A DNA stretch of 64,000 nucleotides, from contig OX463815.1 of assembly GCA_949825045.1 (NCBI GenBank), positions 20,515,231 to 20,579,230 on the forward strand. The letters run 5' to 3'. Source of the stretch: Argyresthia goedartella. Its lineage: Eukaryota; Arthropoda; Insecta; Lepidoptera; Argyresthiidae. Each line of letters starts with the position of its first letter. Position 1 is the first letter of the stretch. Position numbers and translations under genes: made by a program. The notes beneath the pieces are model-generated. The model made no database searches. It was not told the origin of the DNA and was given only the letters and a program-made list of their open reading frames with translations. Of the stretch, positions 56,049-64,000 are shown one piece after another.

Positions 56049-57500
56049 ATTTGAGAAGCAAGTTATTGGCAGTAAACCAGTCTAATACTCGCAAGATAGC
56101 ATTATTTGTTTCCTGGAAGTCATTTTAATGTCTTTTAATTTTAAAAATTAGTGACGTGTCATCTGCAAATAACACTATCTCTGACATATTGTTTTGTACC
56201 ATGAATGGTAAATCATTTACACATACGAGGAAAATGAACGGACCCAGAATATATCCCTGTGGGACTCCCATCTTCACCTGAGAACCCGACGATTTCTATT
56301 AATGTCAACTTTTTGAACCCTACCTTCTAAGTACGATCTCATAAGCTTAGAGCTATTTATTGCCTTTTATGCCGTAGTGTTTTAGCTTTAAGAGCAATGT
56401 TTCGTGGTATACTCAGTCTTATGCCTTGGACAGGTCACATAAAATACCTATAGAGTCCCTACGATCTTCCCACACTTTAAAAATATGTTTAACTAACATG
56501 ACTCCAGCATCTGTTGTCGACCACCCTTTTGTAAATCCAAACTGCTGGCTATGGAGAATTTGATGCGAATTAAAGTGCGCCGGCAACTGACCCAATATGA
56601 TCTTCTCAAATATTTTACTTAATGCGGGTAGAACCGAGACAAATGGTCTGAAATTTGTGGGGTCACCCCTATCGCCGCCCTTAAATAAAGGTACTAGCCT
56701 GAAGTGTTTCATGAGATCGGGGAAAGTACTCTCATTTACACATTTATTGATGATTTTATCTAAATGAGGGGCAAGTTCGTCTATCACCGAACTAATAATT
56801 TTTATCCAGAGATCCTCGGATTTTTCCAAATTTAACAACTTAAATGCTTTAATTATGCCATAGGGCTCAATACATACGAATGAGAAATCTTGATTGCACT
56901 TTTGAACATTGTCTTTTAAAAATAATGCAGCAAGATCCGGAGACGAGCCTAAAGAAGCCGTAGTAACAATTGGTACATTTGTAAAGAACTATTCAAATGC
57001 GGCCGCGATGTCTTCGTTAGAAGATTTTTATTAGTTTATCTTCAATCTTAAGTAAAAAGCTACGGTCTCCTGATTTTGTTTTACCTGCTTTTCTATTAAT
57101 GATATTTCAAATTGCTTAAGTTTTATTTGACGATGTAAGAATCTTTGTTTTTATGTGTTCGCATTTAGCTTTATGGCAGACGGCCCTAAATAATTTTGAA
57201 TATAATTTTGCATGTTGAATAAAAATTGGGTCATGTGTAGATGTTATTTTGCCATGAAGTGCATAAAGTGTATACCTACTTTTACGAATTCCTTTTGTTG
57301 CCCATTAACTAAACCCTACTTTACTATCGCTTTTTGTAAGTTCATGTAATTTAAAATTGTTTTCAAAACTATCTGGAAGTTTCTTGAATAAGTCGGTATA
57401 GTGATCATTCCTTTTTGGGTATTATTGTGAGTAGGTAAGCTACTTTGTAAATGTTGTTTAAATGATTAATTTTTTTTGTTGTGTTGGTCTACACAAGACT
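56049..57500 (-). pseudogene. CR1-like LINE ORF2, N-terminal RT part
   Basis: The frame 56,838-56,419 reads IISSVIDELAPHLDKIINKC, FRLVPLFKGGD, NFRPFVSVLPALSKIFEKII, SQQFGFTKGWST and GILCDLSKA: RT fingers up to the D..KAF block. After a shift, RWESHRDIFWVRSFSSYV-like and CYLQMTRH*F-like reads in other frames correspond to the GVPQGSILGP and FADD regions at about 56,280-56,150. Upstream (57,020-56,840) gives VPIVTTASLGSSPDLAALFL. Confidence 0.8.
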
Positions 57501-57539
57501 ACTTCCTGTGCTTTTGAATCTACTTCTAAGTTGACAATT

Positions 57540-58080
57540 TGCCCATTGTGATCAGACTTTAAATAATTTACTGTACACTTCTTCACAATTTCGCAACCGC
57601 AAAAGACGTTATCAAGGCAGGTTGCAGTAGTTTCAATTATTCTTGGGGGCTCTGTGCAGATGTTGACTAAATTTAATGATTAAAAATTATTATTAATTTA
57701 GTATGCAACGGGGAGTCCACCAACAAGTTTATATTGAAGTCACCGCAAATGTGAACTTTTTAGTTACAACTAGAAGCTATTCTCAAGACATCATCCAATA
57801 CTGATTCAAATATACCATAATCACTGGTAGGGGGTCTGTATATGCTTACTTCAATGTGTCTACCAAGTTCAACAAATGATAGTTCTATGACTTTCTCAAC
57901 AGAAAGTCTGCAAATATCATTGTGCTCCTTAAATTTTAGGCCATTTTAACCAGTACTAAGGATCCTCCGTATATTACAGACTTTCTATTGAAACAGCTGT
58001 CTACTTGATAGTTGTGTACAGAGAAATTCATTTGAGACTCAAGTTCCCAGTGTTCTACTAGGCATAGTATGTCTACTCTC
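57540..58080 (-). pseudogene. CR1-like LINE ORF2, AP endonuclease domain
   Basis: On the minus strand it gives RVDILCLVEHWELESQMNFS (catalytic Glu in VEHW), VDSCFNRKS, GGSLVLVK, VSIYRPPTSDYG, VHICGDFNINLL and YLKSDHNGQI (SDH near the end). The order is that of APE-type endonucleases and matches the fragment at 11,032. Several stops and frame changes are present. Confidence 0.8.
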
Positions 58081-58125
58081 TATTTCTCCAAGAATAGTTC
58101 AAGCTCTAGTAATTTGCCAGAAAAG

Positions 58126-58611
58126 TCACCTTATAAGTTCTGATTTACTAAAACTAATGGCATTACGGGGACTTTTCTGTTGTCTGCCCTGACAGTTTAA
58201 ATGGGTGGTCAAAGTTGATTTACTTACAGTCGCCTTGGCTATTTTTAAAACCTCTGCATTCAAAGGTTTAGTAGAATTATTTTTACCTTCGTCATTTTCT
58301 ACTGGCACCCTAGTTATTTTCTCAACAATAACAGGGTCATAAATATTGAATGCCTATAATTTGGCAATCTGTCGCTTAGATGACGCAGGTACATACATTG
58401 TGTCCCTAGTCAGTATAAAATTTCGAATAAACTTATTTGTATCGAAATATAATACTCGGTCCCGATGACTAAATGTCAAGTTATACATAAGCAGGTTGAG
58501 TCTGGAAATCCGGTCATTTTGTGCCTCTGATAGAACTTTAGAACAGAGAAAACCACAAAGAATAATTTTCCTTGCCCGGAGAGATACTATAGATTCCAAG
58601 TAATTAATCAA
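58126..58611 (-). pseudogene. CR1-like LINE ORF1, C-terminal part
   Basis: The frame 58,611-58,354 (RKIILCGFLCSKVLSEAQND to SSKRQIAKL) aligns with the C-terminal end of the SGNH-like domain at 10,600-10,860. A second frame to 58,126 (KNNSTKPLNAEV and onward) continues ORF1. The 5' part of ORF1, including the coiled coil, is missing. Confidence 0.6.
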
Positions 58612-58649
58612 ATCGTCTTGTTGAACTCCTGTGCAAACGGGACTACTGC

Positions 58650-58790
58650 TTGGCCTCCATTTGTCCGTCTGGCCGTACGTCCGTCAGCGGGCTCTATCTG
58701 ATGAACCGAAATAGGTAGACACTTCACATTTTCACAGAATGTGTATTTTCAATAATAAACTACAAGGGATTTTGTAAATTAAAGGGTGTC
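58650..58790 (-). repeat. 'GTCAAGTGCGAG' family repeat, 3' piece
   Basis: Inverted, it contains TCGGTTCATCAGATAGAGCC and ACGGACGTACGGCCAGACGG, matching the 'TTCATGAGATACAGCC ... GACAGACGG' end of the family. It abuts the 5' truncation point of the LINE. Confidence 0.5.
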
Positions 58791-58884
58791 CCCATATAAG
58801 AGACGTGTTTTAACACCATCCACGAAATAGCAATCCATAACATGATTCAAACATGATCGCAGATTTCGGGGTTTATCACATGCT

Positions 58885-58965
58885 TGTGGTGGCACAATTG
58901 TTTTGATTACGGTTTTGCAATCTAATGGTTCTGGGTTGGAATCCACGATCGGGCATAATTTTTCT
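58885..58965 (+). repeat. Degenerate tRNA-like (SINE) fragment
   Basis: GGTTCTGGGTTGGAATCCA resembles a B box and flanking stem. The A-box region is not convincing. Confidence 0.3.
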
Positions 58966-60252
58966 CTTTTTGTTTTTGTTTTATTATTTTTAAAGGTTAA
59001 ATTTCTTGTACGATGGTACCTTCGTATGCGGACGTAGTCCGGGACTTTACCGATTTCTATCTGCGGTAGTTTCAGTACGACACACATATACGCATATTCA
59101 ACCGATTAAACCGCACAATAGGCACAGTAGCGCGTATTACACCGTGCACTTTAATGTTTGACGGTTATTTTATAACTCTAAGCAAGCCCCATGAGAATCC
59201 CGTTACCGCGTTTTCCGCCGCGTTTTATGTAACATTTTTGTATGAGTGAGTGATGACTTTTGACATTTAGATGCCATAAAATGCGCAATAAACGCGAAAT
59301 GCGTAGGGCGTGCTACGGGTTTAGAGACAGAGACAGCGTCACTTCAGATCGCGCGCGAGATAGGAGAAAGAGCCCGATCATTTTACTTCATAAATGCTTG
59401 GTTTATTACTAAGGACTGTCTTTTCGTCACGTCACAGTCATTGAACCGCCATCATGCCAGCGTAATTGAGGCCCAGTTCAGTCAACACAAGGACAAAGCG
59501 GGTCAAGTGGCGAAACAATGCGGAGACCACTACAGCCTCCAGTGAGCCACCACTCCTGTTTTAACGACACGATATTTTTACAAGCTGGATCATCCTACGC
59601 TGATTACTTTGGGTTAAAACAGGGTTTGGCGTCGATGACACTAAAATTTTACTGCCTAATTGTGTCCACGGTAAACGTGTTAATTATGTACGTCTTGCAC
59701 CGTAATTGTGAACACCACCGTTAACTGAGTAAACTGTGGATGAATTGTGAACTGAATCTTACTGCTTACATTACAACGTATTAATTTTCGATAGTTTGTA
59801 ACGTATCCATAACATATCGCTAAGTTGTGAACGGTTCAATATTACTTACAATCTAACGTGGTAATTTAAGTTAGTTTATAATCTGTTGTTGTCAAACAGT
59901 TAAATTGATACGTTCAATTCTAAGCAGTATGTTGACTAGTTCGTAGATTGTAAACTAACTTCGGCGGTACTAATAAAATAAGTTATTCAATGTGTAACTT
60001 ATTCAGTGTTTTGTCTTGCTTTGATATTTGACATTCACTCGAGGTATGAAAAGGACAAAACACTGTATAAATTAAACAGTGAAGAACTTTTTTTAATAGT
60101 AAGGCCGACGGTTTTTACAATCTTACATGTTTTTTTGGTGATACTCCTTCCTTAATTATGCCTGGAAAAGCTCTAGGTCGAAGTTATCAATAATTTTGGT
60201 TTGATTTCACTCACTTATTTTAATATATTTTTTCTTTTTGTTGTTACCTAGG
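58966..60252. other. Sequence upstream of the host exon
   Basis: No repeats were recognised, in contrast to the rest of the window. It is locally CG-rich at 59,200-59,380 (CGCGTTTTCCGCCGCG, GATCGCGCGCGAGA). An ATG at 59,518 opens a 68-codon frame, and GTGAGC at 59,542 and GTAAAC at 59,671 could serve as donors. Splicing those phase-0 ends to 60,253 would not enter the main ORF frame. It could hold the promoter and a 5' untranslated exon. The run at about 60,215-60,252 is pyrimidine-rich and ends TTGTTACCTAG, a good 3' splice site. Confidence 0.4.
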
Positions 60253-60521
60253 ATAGATCTGCGTTTATCGGACTCGTGGCTGGCGCGAACAGAAGAAACT
60301 CCCTCTACCTCCTAACTCATGGCTCAAGAACCCTTCCCAGAACATTCCTCACTTCATCCCTATCTCACCGCCGAGCGTAACTCTGCCTACATTCCAAACC
60401 CGTTCGTCGCTCGTAGCATCGGTCCACTCATGCTCAAGTGAAAGAAAAAAAAGTTGAGACATAAAACGGTTGTTCCTCTTCGGAGGGCGCGAGAGGCCGG
60501 CGCGATGCGGTCTCGCCAGGG
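60253..60521 (+). other. Probable 5' UTR part of host exon
   Basis: Exon sequence after the splice acceptor TTGTTACCTAG. The main ORF frame has a TAA at 60,462-60,464, so coding in that frame must start later. A 40-codon upstream frame (MAQEPFPEHSSLHPYLTAER onward) starts at 60,318. Another frame without a Met stays open from 60,258 to about 60,455 and reads proline-rich (KKLPLPPNSWLKNPSQNIPH), so an alternative coding use is possible. Confidence 0.45.
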
Positions 60522-61586
60522 ATGTATGTAATATACCCCGCGGAGCAAGTAGTGTCCCTCACATACGTCGCGCCGCCCGCCGCGCGCCCGCGCCCGCGCC
60601 CCACGCTTGACGTGCTGCCACCGTTCCCCGCTACCCCCCCTGCCCTCCCCGCAGCACCCTCCGCACCGCCACCCGCCCGCCCCACCACGGCGCCCCCGGA
60701 GCCTGCCGAGCCGCCAGCCGAGCGGCCGGCCAAGCAGTCCAAATCAAAGTTCCTGAAAAAACTCACGCGCGGCCAAGATGACTCGTTCGGCAAGATCATC
60801 CGGACGCCGGCGATCGGGGACGAGTTCGAGCTGCCGGCGCCGCTGCCGACACCCGCTTTCAGTCGGAGGAACATCTTCGCGCGCGACTTCGACGCTCTAT
60901 TCGAGGTCGCGAATACGCCGCAGTTCGGGGCGAATATCCGCGTGATCACGCCTGAACCGGAGCGGAGATCCGACGTTTCGTACGCGCACTTCCCTACTTC
61001 GTCTTCCTCCTCGCTGAACCTGCTCCCCCCGCGCCCAAGCTCCGAGCCCTCCCCCTTCCTCACCCCCGCGTCCACCCCGCGCCCGTCCACGCCGTCCACG
61101 CCGCCGTCGCACCGGTCTTCTCTAGAAGGTTCCCTCGAGTGTGGACTTGAAACTGATTGCGAATGGTCTGAACTAATCCACTCCATATGCCCATTATGCA
61201 TGGTCATGCGAAATCCAACCGTATTATGCTTTACTACATGTCACGAAATCTCATCAGCTTTTTGATTAACGCGTTTGGTTTTGGTTTTGACGGATTTATT
61301 TTAAAATAATTTTAACCCAACAACCTCTACCGAACTCAGAGGCTAATTCTGAGAGCTTCCACTCGATCTAACGTAAAGTTCTTCTATTCGCCAGGAACCA
61401 ATTCGAAACCGAAGAAAGTCAGTTTCTTCCGGAGACTGAGTCGAGCAAAAAACATTGTGCCGCAAAGATCAAGTAACAAGATGCAGCAGCAGTCGATGGA
61501 GATGGTCCTTCGAGAGCTGACCCATCCTGTCCACAATGAACAGCTCAAGAACCAGCAACAAGTCACCTTCAAACTTGTCAAAACAG
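60522..61586 (+). CDS. Host gene, first visible coding exons (unknown protein)
   Basis: Proposed join is 60,522-61,128 and 61,395-61,586. Residues 17-70 are Pro/Ala-rich, 71-84 basic (KQSKSKFLKKLTRG), 85-145 mixed and possibly conserved (SFGKIIRTPAIGDEFELP, FARDFDALFE), and 159-200 Ser/Pro-rich. The second exon adds a basic patch (KPKKVSFFRRLSRAKN) and QVTFKLVKTG. No catalytic or membrane domain is visible; it looks like a disordered N-terminal region of a signalling or scaffold protein. The donor at 61,128/61,129 (GAAG|GTTCCC) is weak but leaves phase 1, matching the exon starting after TATTCGCCAG at 61,395. The exit donor CAG|GTAAGC at 61,587 is consensus. Later exons lie beyond the window. 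ATG 60,522 is the first in frame after a stop. I do not recognise the gene. Confidence 0.65.
61129..61394 (+). other. Short intron of the host gene
   Basis: The 266-bp intron begins GTTCCC and ends with branch-point-like CTAAC (about 61,369), a pyrimidine stretch and CGCCAG. The upstream reading frame remains open for 135 bp into it, to TGA at 61,264. Retention would add about 44 residues, including CPLCMVMRN. Confidence 0.55.
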
Positions 61587-62520
61587 GTAAGCTCTACAAA
61601 TGCACACTCTACACTATAGTATTTTCGGGTTAGCATGGCAATAGTCTACCACTGTATGCTCGTGATTGGGTAGGGTGAGCGATACTTAATTGATACGAGC
61701 AGCGTTTGAAATTATTGTCGTTTAGCTTATCAAGGCAGTGGTCGCTTACCTTTACTTTACGGATATGAGAGGGCAAAGGGTTTTGACTGTATACCTGTGT
61801 TGAAGAGTTGCGACTTAAAAGTCTATATTACGTATGGGAATAGTAGGCAGAGTGATCGTAATGCGTCGTGTCCGCAAAGGGCACCCGCACGCAATTGTGG
61901 TTATTATAAAAAATACGAATATATATAACACACATGAGTGACGTAGTAAAGATAATTTTAATGTCTCAAGGTCGAAAATTTCGGTATACGTAGCAGAGTC
62001 AACACAAATATAAACAATCACTACGCGCTTCGACTCAAACCACCAAATTATTTCTTAAAGTGAGTGTCGGCGTTCTTTGAAAAGAGTTCGAACGCGCCAA
62101 GGCGGCGCGGTCAAAGGTGACTTTAATAAAATGATTCAACAATAACATTGATCCAAAGGTAAACTTACTACGAAAACCACCTAAATGTTTGTTCTAGCAA
62201 TACGTGAACCTTCAAATTTTGGTAGTATATTAACCTATTATGCAATGAATGTCGTTGCATACTAATAACAATTTGCGCGGAGTCAATTACTTGCCTCCCA
62301 GAGCGTAAATCGTGTTATATCCTTCTTGAATATGATCGAGCTCACTGAATCTGAAATAGAATTAATTAATTATACAATCGGATATCAGCTGCACCAGCCG
62401 TTCTCTTGACGTGTAGAGAATTGCATGAACGTATGCAGGAACGCTAAAAGCCGGGGCGTCGTATTATGTTACTGTGTATATAATATTACTAGTCAAAGAT
62501 GTAATTAGAGAACCTTGACT
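61587..62520 (+). other. Intron of the host gene, nothing recognised
   Basis: It follows the consensus donor GTAAGC. No repeats or exons were recognised. Confidence 0.4.
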
Positions 62521-62697
62521 GATCTTGGAGGAGCACAAGGCAGATGGCGCCTTCATGCCCACAGCACACAATGTGGTACGATCTTGGAGGACCACAAGGC
62601 AGATGGCGCCTTCATGCCCACAGCACACAATGTGGTACGATCTTGGAGGAGCACAAGGCAGATGGCGCCTTCATGCCCACAGCACACAATGTGGTAC
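62521..62697 (+). repeat. Three-copy 59-bp tandem repeat
   Basis: The unit starts GATCTTGGAGGAGCACAAGG at 62,521, 62,580 and 62,639. The copies are nearly identical (the middle one has GACCAC in place of GAGCAC). Because 59 is not a multiple of three, each copy is read in a different frame, and all three plus-strand frames stay open across the array. Confidence 0.95.
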
Positions 62698-64000
62698 GAA
62701 CAGAAATACGGTATACGCTTATTAGGTATTGGATGGTGTTTTCTGAATCTTGCATTAAGCGTGCGTTTTGGCCTAAATTCTAGTTTTAAAAATGGTAAAA
62801 GGAACTGCAGTTAAATATCATCAAAATAAGTGGAAACAGAGTACGTTGCTAGCGAGTTTATATTCATGCCATAAACTAACAGATACGGTTCAACTTCAAC
62901 CGGCAATGCTTTTATATCTCTCAATTACTCAGTTCTATTAGCAAATAGCTCTTTTTAATTTGAAATCATTGTTATGCATTCTCGAAAACGATAACTATAA
63001 GGATACGGCATAGGATGTACATAATTATAATAAGACACCTGTCATACTTGGGCATAGCAACGAGAATATCAGATATCTGGGACAGGATACAGGATACATT
63101 TTTAAATGAGCCGAGCGGACGTGACGGAATAATAAAGAACTGAAGCTCGAAGCCTTTCTTTGACTATTGCAATCCTTTGACCGCTTGCCGCAATTGTGGG
63201 AAAAGTAGAAAAGAGTTAAATTCTTTGTGGCAAAGGGCTCTATTATAAGGTTCACGTAATATATTGTTTCCATGTCACACGTCGGCGCTATTCGTTCGCA
63301 CAAAAGCGTCACAAAAGAAGACTCTTTACGGGGCGGAGCAAAACTCACGACCTTACGCTCGAGACCCAAGTGGACCGCGCAACCATCAAACGTAATTGGT
63401 CGAACCTTTCTTACGGGGTTTCGTAATGTCTTTATTGTGCACTAAAGAAATAAACATACATTAATCATTTTAAATCATCTACAAAGGATAGCTTATTTCT
63501 AATATAATCTGCCTGCGAACCTACCACGAGTTGTTTTCATATATAGGAATTGACCTTTGGTGGATTCTATTGCAATAAATGTGTTTTATGATGTAATGGC
63601 TAAATTTGCGGAGCGCGTTAGCCCAAAGCGTTCAATCCAAAATCTGATATAGAAATAGAATGAGTATAAAAAATACCTGATGACAAAAATATCGTGTCTG
63701 AGGTATTCTTTGGAGGAAAAATATCACAACTCAAAGATATTGAAATCAAAGGACCAGTGAAGGAGATCAAAACAGAGTTGTTGTCTACTTTATATATTTA
63801 TCCAAAAGCTTTTTAGATTATTGTGCGAGATATCATAACTTTAGATCAGCTTAGCAAAATGTTTTCAACAGTAACCTTCGGCTATCAAATTGTCAGATAT
63901 CTTATAAAAAATATTACATAGGAATTAAAACAAATAAGGGATCGATTATTTTTTTGGGGTCAGTAACAGGCTTTGAGAATTTGTATGTCGTTGTACTTTT
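62698..64000. other. Presumed intron, nothing recognised
   Basis: A 114-codon minus-strand frame at 63,025-63,369 has no recognisable domain. No further exon with clear splice sites was identified. Confidence 0.4.

Larger units (their letters stand above)
53868..58640 (-). mobile_element. CR1-like LINE interrupted by a second LINE
   Basis: On the minus strand it runs from ORF1 (58,640) through endonuclease and RT to a 3' UTR ending TTGAACTGAACTGAAG. The two halves (58,640-56,049 and 54,706-53,868) join in frame context: ...DWFTANNLLL at the right junction continues as LKSKKTKCIKFTSPNVRQ at the left. The inserted LINE is flanked by ATTTCAGAAG (54,697-54,706) and ATTTGAGAAG (56,049-56,058), a target duplication with one mismatch. 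Confidence 0.85.

Noticed and set aside
60434..61207. 257-codon minus-strand frame opposite the GC-rich exon
   Set aside because: It is the shadow of the plus-strand coding exon: low-complexity Gly/Arg/Ala content, no splice logic on that strand, and GC-rich sequence has few stops.
62515..62814. Three overlapping plus-strand ORFs with repeated DGAFMPTAHN-like peptides
   Set aside because: They are the same 59-bp tandem repeat read in three frames. No evidence favours translation.
63025..63369. 114-codon minus-strand frame
   Set aside because: No recognisable domain, no splice context, and it lies in the presumed intron of a plus-strand gene.
1..64000. CRISPR array, bacterial operons, toxin or immunity cluster
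   Set aside because: No regularly spaced repeats with unique spacers and no prokaryotic gene organisation anywhere; the tandem repeats found have no spacers.

Overview
The window is AT-rich nuclear DNA from an insect, most likely a moth or butterfly. It has no operons, Shine-Dalgarno sites or dense coding. It does have spliced exons, tRNA-derived SINEs, mariner and Tc1 elements, CR1-like and RTE-like LINEs, degenerate copia and gypsy pieces, Helitron-like ends, and the 'GTCAAGTGCGAGTTGGAC ... GACAGACGGACGGACGG' repeat, which I recall as common in Lepidoptera. The order-level assignment is inference from these repeat types.

Layout. 0.5-3 kb: a repeat fragment, then a reverse-oriented non-autonomous LTR element with three LTR copies. 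3.4-9.2 kb: SINEs, a Tc1-like element split by a SINE, two copies of a 0.48-kb unclassified element, and a mariner-derived MITE. 9.3-11.9 kb: an internally deleted CR1-like LINE. 12-30 kb: scattered repeats, several MITEs, a Tc1 fragment abutting a gypsy-like integrase fragment, and Helitron-like ends. 30.5-31.9 kb: a 1.36-kb element with arrays of inverted subterminal repeats that I cannot classify. 33-35.3 kb: a LINE reverse-transcriptase end abutting a copia pol end that carries a MITE. 36-40 kb: hairpin, tandem duplication, TTAA-flanked MITE. 40.9-42.2 kb: a structurally complete mariner with an uninterrupted transposase. 42.6-43.7 kb: an RTE-like LINE end. 44-50.4 kb: SINEs, MITEs, tandem repeats. 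50.8-52.0 kb: a second mariner, dead, whose ends match the MITE at 7.8 kb. 53.9-58.6 kb: a CR1-like LINE split by another LINE, with a recognisable target-site duplication.

The only convincing host gene lies at the right end on the + strand: a GC-rich exon (about 60,253-61,128), a 266-bp intron, and a 192-bp exon (61,395-61,586) ending at a consensus donor. The gene continues beyond the window. It encodes a proline/serine-rich, basic, probably disordered N-terminal region that I do not recognise.

I see no defence system, CRISPR array or gene cluster. The most original signals are structural: the 30.5-kb element with inverted subterminal arrays; four perfect snap-back hairpins, all with 4-nt loops; the 0.48-kb element for which the window also holds an empty-site relative; the triple-LTR element; and the mariner/MITE pair. 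Boundaries of degenerate repeats are approximate.
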